A stretch of 64,000 bases of DNA from Bemisia tabaci (GCF_918797505.1 NC_092794.1:71461345-71525344); one strand, 5' to 3'. Positions 32,321-44,125 are shown, counted from the first letter of the stretch. Translations and numbers: made by a program. Notes: a model not told the origin generated them from the sequence alone.

Positions 32321-33931
32321 ACTTTCTGAAAATTCATTGAACAAAAGTAGATCAGTAATGTTTACATACATGCATTTTGTTTTATACAGAGACTCGATGC
32401 ATTAATATTTCTCTCCTCTACTGGATTTTTTTTGTTTGGTTTTAGTAAGCATTTATTACACTAATCCAATTTTCAAAAATGGAAAGCAAACAATAATTTG
32501 CAATGAGTTTTACGGACAAAATTCAATAAAATATCAACATTGTCGTATTGAGTTAAGAAAAAAATCAGTTTGACACCTATTTCTGATAGACATACTTCAA
32601 ACTTTTAGCAACTGTAATGAATAACTAAAACTTGTACCTTGTACAATTTTTCAGCGCTTATAATTCTATCATGGCCTGAAAGCCGCCGAAATCTCAAATT
32701 TTAGAGGAAGTTTAGGGGTTTTAGGATATTTTGGGGGCAATTACCTCGGTTTTCCTCCCCCGAGATCTTTGTAAAATCAGTTTTCCACTTCAGATTTCGA
32801 AAAATTAGAGGCCAAGGATTAATTCAGGGTAAAAAATTACGGAGAGCAGCCATTTTGTAAAAGTTTCGGTCCACAACCCTCACCAATATTTAGCAAAAAT
32901 CGAGAATTCCCAAAAAAAATATCTGCGTAGCCACGACTGGTCATGTATGGGAGGGGGGGGGGGGGGCTTCAATACAAGAAAGTCCTACTTTCGAACTGTA
33001 GAATACGCTCCTGCAGTCTGACCGTTTCAGTCAGGATCATCTTGTATTTTGATAAATCTAAAATTTGCGGTTGAGCGTGTTCAGTTGGCAACGTTAATAT
33101 GAATGTATGCACGCTAGACGAGCCCACGACTTGTGAGGCTGGGATAGGTTTTAGGAGGGATTTAGGGAAGATTTACAAGCGTCGTTACCAGAGTGGAGGC
33201 AGCTAGTAGGCTTGTCGCGACGTCTAGCAACGCACACTGTAATAATAGTGTTCCACTCACTCTTGCAGTTGGAAAGATTTTCCATGAAAAGGTATCCTCA
33301 AATACAATATACCTTGTTTCCCAGCTTTCGGAGTTGTATTTTGCATTATTAGACTGCTTAAATGCCCTTACCTGCTTCTTCCCCTCGATTTTTGAGTACA
33401 TAAACATATAATTTCAGGTGGACGCAGCCCACATATCAGAGTGGAGAGAGCATAGATCATATTATAATTTTACCAATATATTTACCAGGCTTTACTGTGT
33501 TATCGTTTCGCCATTGCATCTAGGAAATCATATATGCGTATTTAGCCTTGTGATGTTCCAGATTTTCTGTCGCCTTTCAGTTTGTTTACAGACGAATGGT
33601 CATCGTTTTTGTCTCAGATTCAGTGCGATTCATCAGGATTGAGTTTTGAAAATTTGCTTTTTAACGTCAAATAGTTATCCCAAGGGGGGAAAAAAAGTCA
33701 AACGGAGGACGATCTGAAGTAGGTTAAAGAAATTCCTATTAATCATACTCAAATACCTAATGTTTTTCGATTCCCAAGGCCGGCAACGTTGTATTGCAAT
33801 GAATTTCTCGGCAAATTGACAATTTAGCGGTAAAAATCAGCGATGGTCTTCTTCATGGGCAAAAGGTACCATGAAAGCTTCATCTAGTGCCGCGTGCGGT
33901 GGATACCACATGACTTTCATTGTAATACGGC
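32321..33931. other. 1.6 kb unique AT-rich sequence
   Basis: A poly-G run lies near 32950-32966. Overlapping opposite frames at 33162-33411 have splice-like borders (CTTGTTTCCCAG, ATAATTTCAG) but no coding signature. No repeat copy recognised. Confidence 0.35.
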
Positions 33932-33940
33932 GGGCTCCAT

Positions 33941-35787
33941 TAGGGTGCGTCAAAAAAAATGAAAGTCTGAAATGTTCCGCTCCCCAGGCGGCAATCGATG
34001 ACGTTTGGTAAAAAAACATGTTTGCCAAAATTTGGGCCAATTTCAACCATTTTAAATGGTGCCAAAGGTCAATTTTGTGATGAAATTATGATATTTTGGT
34101 TTAGACCTCGATTTCGCACAAAAAACTCGATTTTACGCTGAAATCGTGCGTTTACGAGAAAAATGCCAAAGAACTCGACTTGTAGAGGATGAAATTTTAC
34201 ACTAGGAAGACGTCTTTGTAACCGATAAAAATCAAATTGAACTAGAAAAACTCAACTCGGTATTTATTTTTTTGGTCCTCAGAATTTCCGAGGTCTTAGA
34301 AAGTAGAGGTGTAAAAGACTCATTTTTCACGAAAATAAGTCGAAAGAGGGTGTAAATGAACTGTAGGCAAGTGTTGAGGATGCAAAAGTCATCAGAACTT
34401 CCTCAGTTTCAAAAAAAGTTCCAACTATTTTGCACAATCCTCCAAAAAGTGCACGGTTCGAGAAGCAGGATCGTGCTATAATAGTAAGGGGAAAGTGCGG
34501 TTTGACCGGGAAAAATTGCGTAACAAACTTTCCCAATGTAATCGTCATCAGTAGGTCCCCCTGAACAACTTCCTAAAAGTTAAAAATGGCCCGACCCCGG
34601 AATACCCCTCAAAAAAGTTAAAATTGAAAATGGCGGCCGTAATAAGAGGGTCCGGGAAATCGGTATTTTAAAATGCTCATTCTGTCTCATCATGTGAGGT
34701 ATCATTTCCTATGTAATTTTGGTCGCAGATTTCATAAATGAATTCCGCAAGGCCCCTTCTAAGCTTACGTTTCTCTCGGTAGTCGTATGTTTCCTTTATT
34801 TTCCTTTATTAAATACATTTATAACATCAAATTTAAGTTTCTTGGCTATAAATACATGAAAATAAAGACAATTCACTTTCCTTGTTCCTTCGGTGAATAT
34901 TTAAAAAAATGCAACCTCCTGCCTTTCACATTTGGCCGCCACCTTTGATTTAGAGCGCCCCCTTTGGCCGGAGGGCCTTGTGGAATTCATTTATGAAATC
35001 TGCGACCAAAATTACATAGGAAATGATACCTCACATGATGAGACAGAATGAGCATTTTAAAATACCGATTTCCCGGACCCTCTTATTACGGCCGCCATTT
35101 TCAATTTTAACTTTTTTGAGGGGTATTCCGGGGTCGGGCCATTTTTAACTTTTAGGAAGTTGTTCAGGGGGACCTACTGATGACGATTACATTGGGAAAG
35201 TTTGTTACGCAATTTTTCCCGGTCAAACCGCACTTTCCCCTTACTATTATAGCACGATCCTGCTTCTCGAACCGTGCACTTTTTGGAGGATTGTGCAAAA
35301 TAGTTGGAACTTTTTTTGAAACTGAGGAAGTTCTGATGACTTTTGCATCCTCAACACTTGCCTACAGTTCATTTACACCCTCTTTCGACTTATTTTCGTG
35401 AAAAATGAGTCTTTTACACCTCTACTTTCTAAGACCTCGGAAATTCTGAGGACCAAAAAAATAAATACCGAGTTGAGTTTTTCTAGTTCAATTTGATTTT
35501 TATCGGTTACAAAGACGTCTTCCTAGTGTAAAATTTCATCCTCTACAAGTCGAGTTCTTTGGCATTTTTCTCGTAAACGCACGATTTCAGCGTAAAATCG
35601 AGTTTTTTGTGCGAAATCGAGGTCTAAACCAAAATATCATAATTTCATCACAAAATTGACCTTTGGCACCATTTAAAATGGTTGAAATTGGCCCAAATTT
35701 TGGCAAACATGTTTTTTTACCAAACGTCATCGATTGCCGCCTGGGGAGCGGAACATTTCAGACTTTCATTTTTTTTGACGCACCCTA
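33941..35787. mobile_element. Long-arm palindromic foldback transposon, 9-bp TSD
   Basis: Two arms of about 817 bp (33941-34757 and 34971-35787) are inverted and match without a difference in every stretch compared. The spacer is 213 bp. Ends TAGGGTGCGTC and GACGCACCCTA are flanked by the 9-bp duplication GGGCTCCAT (33932-33940 and 35788-35796). Long TIRs with 9-bp TSD suggest a Mutator-like or foldback origin. The same 73-codon frame appears once per arm on opposite strands, a consequence of the palindrome. No transposase. Confidence 0.93.
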
Positions 35788-35796
35788 GGGCTCCAT

Positions 35797-36288
35797 GGGT
35801 GTTCATGTTGCATACGCACATGAATGAAGGCGTTTTGCAACTAATTGCTTCACTAGCGACGCACAGTGGAGCGAGTAAATGAAAGAAGTCGAGCTAAATG
35901 TGGAATCACTAAAAACTCAAATGGATGTCAAAAGGGAACGAAGAGGTTTTATTAGAAGTTGTTTTATTGACTCTTCGGGGGCGAACTATGCTCTGGGGTA
36001 AAATGCACTCTGAAATGTTCGATAGTGCAACCTGAAAACCGGTTCGAATAAAATTAACTGCTTGCCTGAAAGGTCACCCAAACCGCGGCGGGAAAAGTTA
36101 AGGGTTCGTCGGGTTGAATGGAAAGTGGCGCGGATATCAAAGCGACGTCGAACGCTAAGCGAGGGTTTAAAACAAGTGCGAAATTATGAATTAAGGCCCG
36201 CAATAATTCGGCCCTGCGATACTTGACACCTACTTAACAGCCGTGATGATGTGTGGTTGTCAACGAGATCCAGCTGCCGGCACGCCAG
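35797..36288. other. Unique sequence, nothing recognised
   Basis: No repeat family, RNA gene or exon seen. Confidence 0.35.
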
Positions 36289-36303
36289 CCCCCCCCCCCC
36301 CCG

Positions 36304-36337
<34 letters not shown>
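36289..36337. repeat. Poly-C tract, 49 nt with one G
   Basis: Homopolymer C broken only by G at 36303. All overlapping frames of proline, glycine or alanine runs here (both strands) are artefacts. The tract could form an i-motif or G-quadruplex and may be mis-sized in the assembly. Confidence 0.95.
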
Positions 36338-36340
<3 letters not shown>

Positions 36341-36524
36341 CGGAGCCAGGACGCGTGCTGCCGAAGCGGGCCGCCGCCGCTGTCGTCTGTGGAAGCCCAA
36401 AAGCACACGGCTCCTTTGGCCTCTCCGAACCGGCTGAGTTGACAAACTCAAAGCTCAAATCGTGGTTTTTATAATTTTGTAAAGCGGTTTAATTAGTGAT
36501 CAAAATCGAGGTAAAGAGGGAGAG

Positions 36525-36745
36525 TATGGATTCGATCGACATGAAGCGATCGAAAAATGAAAGCGTTAACCGACCGATGGATTCATCGATAAAATTCGAC
36601 CAATTCACGTGTTTGTCGATTGATTCACGGGTTTTTCGATCGATTCACGGGTTTTTCGATCGATTCACGGGTTTTTCGATCGATTCGTGGATTTTTCGGT
36701 CCATTCCCGTGCTATTCAATCGCATCGCGCGCCGTCGATAAATTT
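36525..36745. repeat. Minisatellite, 21-bp unit GATCGATTCACGGGTTTTTC
   Basis: At least three near-perfect tandem copies of CGATCGATTCACGGGTTTTT around 36615-36680 with decayed copies on both sides, related to 31320-31625. The 81-codon frame across it is a repeat artefact. Confidence 0.85.
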
Positions 36746-36781
36746 GCTGATAAAATTACTCCCAAGAGGGCATTATTCGTC

Positions 36782-37045
36782 AATTGAATCGACGTATGCA
36801 AAAACGTCCGTTGTTCAATACAGGGTTTCATAGTTGCGGAGGATTTCTTTTGTCCCTCGACACTGGTGAATAGGATTGATCTCTTTTGTAAACGTTTAAT
36901 TACACTTAAGATATTATTTATAAAATTGTTCTACATTCCTAACATCTTAAACCATCTTGTGTCGTTAAGTTAGAACGAAATTGTCCACTCAAATACTGAA
37001 ACACTTTCTTGGACATCGGACGTTTTCGCATACGTCGATTCAATT
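36782..37045. mobile_element. 264-bp MITE with 29-bp TIRs
   Basis: AATTGAATCGACGTATGCAA plus AAACGTCCG at the left is inverted with one change at 37017-37045. The interior is AT-rich and non-coding. Single copy in the window. Target duplication not evident. Confidence 0.85.
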
Positions 37046-37104
37046 TTCATACCTTTCTTAATTGAATGATAAAACTGCTTCAAATTTAATCTGGGAGGAA
37101 CTAT

Positions 37105-37230
37105 TAATGTAAAATTGTTCGAGAGGCCCCCAGATCCCCATCATTCTGGGGGGTGTCCTCCCAGACCCCCCCCCCCCTTACTCGACGTAAATAAATAGCC
37201 CCCCTCTGGCTTACTCTAGATCCGCCACTG
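37105..37230. repeat. hAT-like terminus (TAGATCCGCCACTGG)
   Basis: GGGGGGTGTCCTCCCAGACC followed by a C run and ending TCTAGATCCGCCACTGG resembles the C/G-rich subterminal region and CAGTGGCGGATC terminus common in hAT MITEs. Similar termini occur at 18978-18989, 63022 and 63632. The matching other end was not found. Confidence 0.4.
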
Positions 37231-37240
37231 GTTTTGATTA

Positions 37241-38462
37241 GTGCTGCAATTTCCCGGAATTAATTCCGAAATTCGTAACTTTTCAAATAGTCGGATCTTT
37301 TCCCGGAATCTTCTGAATCCCCGGAATTTGCAGCTAATTTCGGAATTTCCTCGAAATTTGCGGTTTTTCGCCAGATTGATCATTTACTTGATTAAAAGGG
37401 ACATTTTTATCAAATTCGACGATCTTCAGAACTTAATCCGGGCAGGGCCGGATTCACCTACTTGCCGCCCATGGCCCGCTCATATTTTGCCGCCCCCTTC
37501 TCATTCGTTCTGAAACTCGATAAAAACCATCAAATCAACGTGCCAGCGGGGGAGGGGTGTATAAGACGCGTTTCCTCGTGTTGGACACATTTTTTGGGAA
37601 AGCCCTGTCAACACTATTAGCAAAAGTCCTTGGAACTTTGCGCGAAAGTTAAGTTTCGTAAACCTATCTCTGTGTGGAAAAGGCATTCTATTCATAAGAA
37701 ATGAACGAAAAAATTATGAAAGAATAAACATAAATGTGGATTAATGATTTTAACTTCCGCCGCCGCGCCGCGCAGACAGCACCGTGTTGGACGCAATGCA
37801 TGAAGTATTCACGCAGTCTTGTAGGCGCTATGCGTTTCATGCTGACCGCACTGTGTTTGGCGCAATGCGTGAAGTATTCATGCATTCTTGTAGGCGCTAT
37901 CCGTTTCACGCTGACCGCAATGACCGAACTGTGTTTGATGCAATGCGTGAAGTGTTCGTGAAGTTTTGTAGGCGCTAATATGTGTTACATGCCGATCGCT
38001 GCGCCGAGGGCTTCTCCTTTTCATCTCAAGTCCTCGTTATCATTTCTCTCTAAGTCGCGCCGTTCTCAAATTGCGTGTTTGGTTTCTCTCGCAACTCGAC
38101 TTATTGAGGGTGCATGCTGTCTCTTGTATCACTGAGAGACGACAAAATCAGAAATTACTATACTCTCAGGAAATGAGAGATTTTGTCACCTTTTCTCGTT
38201 TGTAATTTTGTTTTTATAAATCCGATTTTTTTATACATACACGTTCAAAAATTGCAAATTTTTGCCGTCCCTTATAATTGCCGCCATGGGCCGCGGCCCA
38301 TGTGGCCACCCCCTTAATCCGGCCCTGAAACCGGGCGTATTTCGAAATTTTTCCCCGGAATTTTTTAAAAAATGGGAATTTTTCTCGGAACTTTGACAAA
38401 TCGGAATGTTTCCGGAAATTGGAATTATTTCGGTATCTTTTGATAAAATGAAATGGCAGCAC
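37241..38462. mobile_element. GGAATT-rich element split by a hAT insertion
   Basis: The left part (GTGCTGCAATTTCCCGGAAT, rich in CCCGGAA/GGAATTT words) and right part (TTTCCCCGGAATTTTTT... ending GCAGCAC) are inverted relative to each other. They are separated by the family C element at 37443-38326. A related GGAA-rich element with GCACTGC end is at 55100-55281. Confidence 0.6.
37443..38326. mobile_element. Non-autonomous hAT-type element, family C copy 3
   Basis: Ends CAGGGCCGGATT and AATCCGGCCCTG, flanked by AATCCGGG (37435-37442) and AAACCGGG (38327-38334). Three internal ~70-bp units (GCAATGCATGAAG, GCAATGCGTGAAGTATTC, GCAATGCGTGAAGTGTTC). Inserted in the GGAATT-rich element, so it is the younger of the two. 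Confidence 0.93.
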
Positions 38463-39046
38463 AGGGTTTGATGGTATCTGGAGTGTAGAACTGACCCATT
38501 TCAATTTGACCGATACAAATTCGGTGATGTTCCAACACGGGACGAGAGAGACGAAACTTGGCGGGTTGCCCAACGGCGCGACGGATTCCGAGCGGCCGGG
38601 AGCGGGATCTCCGGATCTGTCCGAGGGACGGAGTCCCCAGGGAGTCCTAAATCATAGTGCTCCGCCCAGCTCGTTGCCCGCCCGGAGTCGCGGAAATTTC
38701 GGCGGCTAGCCTCACTTTTTTACCGAGATAAATTGACGAAAACGCCTAATGAGACGGCCCCAGTGCGAACTCGCCAAAATCCGGGCACCGGTGCGGCGAA
38801 GGAAAGCTGAACGCCAACGTCTAGGAAATTAACTGGGTGGAATGATGAGTCTCCCGATCTCAACCCATATACTTCCCTCCGGCCGTCGAAAAAAACTGAG
38901 GAGTCAAGCTTCCCCGCTGCCATGTCCGACCGTAAAAGAGGCAACTTTTAAAATAGGGAAACGCTGTTCTTCCACTGTAAAACATCTGGAGTGAAATTCT
39001 GTGGCGAAGTCCATGCAGCGCCCAAAAACCTTGTTCATTCTTCCTT
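38463..39046. other. Unique sequence with GC-rich part
   Basis: 38510-38710 is GC-rich with an open forward frame of 67 codons (GATDSERPGAGSPDLSEGRS) but no known motif. No repeat copy. Confidence 0.35.
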
Positions 39047-39272
39047 ACGGAGTCACTCGTTCTGCGGCTCGTTGTGTGTCCGAAAACTTGACGTCCAGCT
39101 GCCGAAGTTCGGATCATATACTTAAAGTTCGGTTGATACTTCGGTTGAAACTTCCAAAGAGTCAACCGAGCTGCAGACGCGTGATCACAACCTCAGATTT
39201 TCGGATGCGCGCTCCAGAGATCCATACAGGCCGAACTTCAGATAGGTCTTACGCGCCGAGTTTTTTCTCCGT
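39047..39272. mobile_element. MITE family H, diverged copy
   Basis: Right end CCGAGTTTTTTCTCCGT with GAGATCCATACAGGCCGAAC matches the H consensus. The left end ACGGAGTCACTCGT is decayed. It lies only about 40 bp from the better-preserved copy. Confidence 0.65.
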
Positions 39273-39313
39273 GCAGACCAGGCGTCACTTCAAAATCATC
39301 TGAAGGTGCCTCC

Positions 39314-39617
39314 ACACGGAGAAAAAAACTTCGTGCATGGGATCCGAAGTCGAGGCCATATGGATCTCTGCAATTTTCGGATTTCGCATCCGAAAACTTC
39401 AGGTCGATCTGCCGGGTCAGACATCGAGGCACTTCGGTATATACTGGAGTACTTCAGATGTGTGACCCGAACCCTTCGGTATATATCGAAGTACTTCAGA
39501 TGTCTGACCCGAACTTCGTTAGCTGGACCTCAAGTTTTTGATGCGTGATCCGAAAACTTCAAAGATCCATACGACCTCAACTTCGGGTCCCACGCACGAA
39601 GTTTTTTTTCTCCGTGT
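39314..39617. mobile_element. MITE family H copy 2
   Basis: Ends ACACGGAGAAAAAAACTTCG and CGAAGTTTTTTTTCTCCGTG with GGGATCCGAAGT/AACTTCGGGTCCC and CATATGGATCTCTG/AAGATCCATACGA subterminal blocks, matching 1983-2338. Internal TTCGGTATATA words are duplicated. Confidence 0.88.
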
Positions 39618-40112
39618 AAGTAACCTTGAAAAATTCAGCAAGTGAATTTGGTCCTCGGTTTCTGTGGACAAGAGTCAGCGCGACGGAGGTAGGATGATTT
39701 AATATCGATGGAAACGGCAATTAAAATTCTTCAAAAGATCTATTTCTGGAGATCAAAAGCCCATAGAAGGGGACACCCATCTGCGGCGAGCGCTATTCAT
39801 CATATTTCTAGGCAACGTTGCCAGCTCCCGTTTGATCATCGCGAGTGATACTAGGGGGATTCGTTCGAGTTGGCAGCCATGTTTCCGGTTTCTTTCTTGT
39901 TGTCGGTTGATTTATGATCCGCTGAAATCCAACCGCAAACTTGTGGCCCGGTCAGACTGCACGACTGAAATCTAACGAGCCTTTCGGCATGGTGTCAAAA
40001 TCGATTCGACGTCGCATCTCGAAAGAGAGCCGCTCGTTTCATCCACAGCCGACGCTCCGCGGATATGACAGCCGCTAGATCCACATCCTCCAGAAATATC
40101 CGGGTCCTATTT
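39618..40112. other. Unique sequence, nothing recognised
   Basis: No repeat copy or exon-like segment identified. Confidence 0.35.
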
Positions 40113-40365
40113 CTGCCGTGCTAAGGTGGAACGCCGTATGAACCTTCAGACGTTCCCATATCTCCTCCAATAAATCCTTAATTTACTGGGAAAATCGCGA
40201 ATTTTTCTCTTCAATTTTTTCAGGTAATTTTGTTCGCAATTTTGTCTAAAATGCCTGAAAATGTCAAGAAAAAATACGCATAATCGTTCTCAAAAATACA
40301 TGCTCTATCTAGGACAATTTGGCAACTCTCGAATGTTCATACGACGTCCTGCCTTAGCACGGCAG
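40113..40365. mobile_element. MITE family A, 253 bp, TSD ATTT
   Basis: Left end CTGCCGTGCTAAGGTGGAAC, right end CTTAGCACGGCAG, flanked by ATTT (40109-40112 and 40366-40369). CCTTCAGACGTTCCCATATC is inverted as an ATTTGGCAACTCTCGAATG block. Confidence 0.93.
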
Positions 40366-40369
40366 ATTT

Positions 40370-41685
40370 CCTCCAAGTTTATACAAGGCATCCGGGCGGA
40401 TAACTAGGCTCGAAAACAAAAATAAATAAATAAAAAATAAAATAAACCGAGAGAAAAAAGTTGCCTCCACATAAACATTCATTTGATTCCACGAGTGAAA
40501 AATAAACGCTGCGATGAAGATGAAAAGGTGAGCAATGTGAATATTTTTGGTTTCATTTACTTTGTGCAATCACTTTATGGCATTTTAAGCCGATGAAATT
40601 TAGTATCTAATATCATGGGTGGCGGTATAGCCACCTCCGGACAAAGTCTAAGCTCGACAACAATGGAAGCGGCCTGAAAAAGAAAGATGGCGGCCAACCA
40701 TGGACGCACATGACTCCCTTATTCTGAAAATTGAGTTCGATTTCACAGGAATTTTGAGAATATAATCATTTACAAATAATTATTAAATTAGAGTTCCAGT
40801 GCTGTTAAATGTTTTACTTCAACGTACAAATCGCAGATCATTGTTCAGATCGGGCATTTTGTCAAATTCCCGCGTAAATAGTTCAATTTTGAAAGTTGGA
40901 ACATTATTGCATGTTTTTAACACAGATCCCTCGAGTCTTTAATATTTTGAGATATCAAATCACGAGCTTCTCTTTCGTATTTTCCCCTTTACAATATTCC
41001 TCATATATTTTTAACTGTAAAAGTTGTGGAAACTCTGTCCTCGAGGAAATGTTGTTTTTGAGAAGTTTAATTTAAGGGCTAGAAATCATAATAATGACTC
41101 TCTTTTTACGTAATTTTTTTTAGAGAAGTCCTTTGTGAGGAACCAAATAATTATTTGCTTAAGAATTAGCAAAATAATCGGATATCATTCTCAGTGAAGA
41201 CTTCAAATGCTTGGTTTGACTGTTTGCGTACAACGGATGAATTCTAAGTTGAAGGGCCCAGCTCAGTATGAAGTCCAGCACCATCCGAAGTTTTATAAAT
41301 CTTGCTTTGCTACATTATTTTTGTGCGAAATTCCTAATGCGTTTAACGTTTAAAGGTAATGCAGAGGAGAGCGCACAGACTACTAAAAAATGATAAATAA
41401 GAAAAAAGGAAAGAGGATGAAATTATTAAAATGACAGTTACAAAATTACGTCGTGTAAGATGAGCTCAATACAATTAAAGTGTGTATGATTTCTGCGAAA
41501 CCTTGACCAAACTATTCCTAGAATGATACGCTGAAAGAGAGTAACATTGGCATTTTTACCTCCAAAACTTGCAAAAATTTTCACTTGAATATTTGGAAAT
41601 ATCGATAAGTCCCTTTAAAAGTTACGGAAAACGGAAATTGGTTAGGGCACTATTATTATTTGCGTAACAACCGATGATTTTGTAG
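40370..41685. other. 1.3 kb unique AT-rich sequence
   Basis: AAGATGGCGGCCAACCATGG at 40686 contains the ATGGCGG motif. Otherwise no repeat, RNA or exon-like feature. Confidence 0.35.
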
Positions 41686-41796
41686 GACCTATTGCGCTCA
41701 GTGAAAATAGAACGAATGCCTGTGCGACAAATTGCAGAGATCGGAATTGAAGGCACTTCAAACGATGTGAGCTTTGTTCCGGCCACTTTAGATTAA
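41686..41796 (+). CDS. Candidate terminal exon, 36 residues, unknown protein
   Basis: The segment follows ATGATTTTGTAG, an acceptor-like site. It reads DLLRSVKIER, then MPVRQIAEIGIEGTSNDVSF, then VPATLD and TAA. Balanced composition and absence of low-complexity runs make it protein-like. It is in phase 0 at its start. No homologue recognised and no partner exon identified. Chance cannot be excluded at this length. Confidence 0.33.
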   Translation, partial: DLLRSVKIERMPVRQIAEIGIEGTSNDVSFVPATLD

Positions 41797-42286
41797 ATCA
41801 CTGAATTACGGCTTCAACGTTTACGTGAAAGGACTCCGAGGTCATTCAAAGGATGGAAATTTGTCAGTTTGCGAGCAGTTTCAGTTTTATCCAGAAATAT
41901 TGCCCTGTTTGATAGAAATATTTCAGTTTATCTTTATGTTTAGGACGCACACCTGGAAGCTATTTGGTTCCTATATTTTCTTCTATTCCGCGATTATTTT
42001 ATGAATATTATTTTCTCATGTCTTAGAGCATGAATCAAAATCATTGGTAAGTCTGTCATCTTAGAATTTCAATCAATGAAAGATAAAGGTAGGTATTTAT
42101 TCCCTTCGAAGTCAAGTTTTCTTTTTAAATTCTAGCGGTGCATTATTTTAGCCCAAATAGGATAAACCCTCTCACTTGTAGAAGTTTTATTTCAATCTCC
42201 TTTTAATATTTGTGCATGTTTCAAAAATACGTAGCTTAAAACTTAAAATCGAACGTTTGAAAATATTCATTAGGTGTTTTTTAATT
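41797..42286. other. Unique sequence, nothing recognised
   Basis: AT-rich with no repeat copy or exon-like segment. Confidence 0.35.
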
Positions 42287-42365
42287 GGACGTATTTATGC
42301 TAAAAGGAACTATGTGTCTCACGCAAACGCCTATGCACATAGTTCCTTTTGGCATAAGTACGTCC
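42287..42365. mobile_element. MITE family B, 79-bp minimal copy
   Basis: GGACGTATTTATGCTAAAAG and GGCATAAGTACGTCC with inner GGAACTATGTG and GCACATAGTTCC and a loop of about 16 bp. Flanked by AATT and AATC. One of the two shortest family members. Confidence 0.92.
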
Positions 42366-42369
42366 AATC

Positions 42370-43083
42370 AGGGGGCTCTGCTGATTCCATTTTGTACGTA
42401 TTATAGTTCACAAGGGGACCACGTATAAATTCTTCATGACATTGGATGCTAAGAGTCTCCAGTCTGGGCATCTTCGATTCAATGGCTCAACTTCCTTGCC
42501 GTAGACGTACGAGAGGGGAGTCCAGGGGGCTTGGACTCCCCCTAGAATTGAAAATCGTTTCATCTGCCCCCCCCCCCCCCAGAAAAAATTTCCAGATGTT
42601 TTGAATTGAACAATCCGAAAGTATTTTGTGACAAAAGTAAGAAACAAAAGGCGCAATTATTCTGCAGAAACTGGTGGAAAATCTCCGCCATGGGAGCTTC
42701 AAAATGCGTCCAAGTAGATTTAAAATTTTAGAAATTTCCTGGAGGAGGCCCCCGGAAATCCTCTGTGCTGGGGGCCCGGGCCTTAAAACTGGTACCAGGG
42801 CCCGAGATGGGATGCACTGGTAAAACAAGCAGTGAACTCCAACACAATGTGTTGATAAGGCGCGTCATTAACTCGCACATATCAACCCCTTTAGTTTTCA
42901 TTTACAGAGATTTCAAAATAGGCAAACAGCATAAAAAGAGAATTCACGATCCAACACTGCGAGGTCAAAGACGCACCTTGACGAGACCGTGTATTGTGAA
43001 AGTAGAAAGCTATTCGATCGAATTTAAGTTTTTTGATCTGCCTCAAGCAAAATCTTATCAGATTCTTGAAGAAAAGTGCTACG
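42370..43083. other. Unique sequence with a weak terminal ORF
   Basis: A forward frame to 43094 ends RTLTRPCIVKVESYSIEFKF...CYGII-stop and looks partly coding, but the reverse strand is equally open and the stop lies inside the TIR of the next element. A poly-C run is at 42568-42582. Confidence 0.3.
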
Positions 43084-44125
43084 GAATAATTTAAGCGAAG
43101 AAAGGAAAAATTCTGTCGAACTCCTAGAAGATAAAGTCGATTTAAAGGTATTTTGGGGCTAAAATACCCAAATCACCGGTAGTAAAAATCCCGTTATATT
43201 ATTGAAAAGAAATTGACTCGATATAAATGCAATTGCATTAAATACGTCTTGATTTTGTTATTTTAAACGTCTTTCCATGCAAAGAAGTTCAACCATGTCG
43301 TTGCTTTATTCATTCATGAATTGAAAGTAAGCAATCTACATCCCGAAAATCTACTGATTTGCCGTAAAAAATTGCAGAAACTTGATATACCAGGTCGATA
43401 CACCCACTCGTTGAATTTACCAACCAATTTTGTGAGTGCAAATGTGTAAGAATCAATATGCTATAGTCATTTTGGGTGCATTTATTTTTCATGAAACAAT
43501 AATAATTTCAATCCCGAAAAACCATCAATTTTCCGTATAAAATCGAAAAAATCAAAATATGTCAACTCCCCGACGTGAAAATTAGATTCTACGTATGTAA
43601 AATGTAAATACTTATGTATCGATATGCTGAACAGAACTATGTGTGGACAGTCAGAAGCCCGCGGCAACATTAATTCAACAGAAAAACTGTAAAAATTAGA
43701 TAGGATTTTAGCCGCTTTGCCCGCCTCTCCTCGCTACTTACAACAAACCGTTCTTATACTCATCTCAAAATTTTTCTCAGAGCTTTGGGTTATTATCAGC
43801 TTCCATTTAAACTCCGGTTCGATGGCCGAATCGGCTGCCAAAAAAGCAAGCCACTGTTGAGGGGTTCTATGAGAAATTCGTGATATTATCGGCTCTCAGG
43901 AAATCACCCCATGGCTAAAATTGGTGGTATAAATGTTTAAGTGCTTAAAATAATCGTATTCAAGAAACTAAGGAATTAAACTATGGAGTCAATTTCTTTT
44001 TAATAATATAACGAATTTACTACCGGTGATTTAGCTATTATAGCCCCAGAATACTTTTAAAGCGCCTTTGCGTTCCAGAATCTCGACGGAATTTTTTTTT
44101 TTTTTTTTTTTTGCTTAAACGATTC
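43084..44125. mobile_element. 1-kb inverted-repeat element with ~140-bp TIRs
   Basis: Left GAATAATTTAAGCG..., TATTTTGGGGCTAAAATACC and AAATCACCGGTAGTAAAAAT are inverted at the right (TTACTACCGGTGATTTAGCT, TATAGCCCCAGAATACTTTT, GCTTAAACGATTC). The interior holds two diverged tandem units of about 185 bp (CATGAATTGAAAG...CCCGAAAATC and CATGAAACAATAA...CCCGAAAAACC). No ORF of note. A poly-T run (44092-44112) lies in the right TIR. Confidence 0.75.

Noticed and set aside
34327..35401. Identical 73-codon ORFs at 34327-34548 and 35180-35401
   Set aside because: Mirror copies produced by the perfect palindrome; no protein motif.
36184..36474. Several ORFs with proline, glycine or alanine runs
   Set aside because: Translations of the poly-C tract in six frames.
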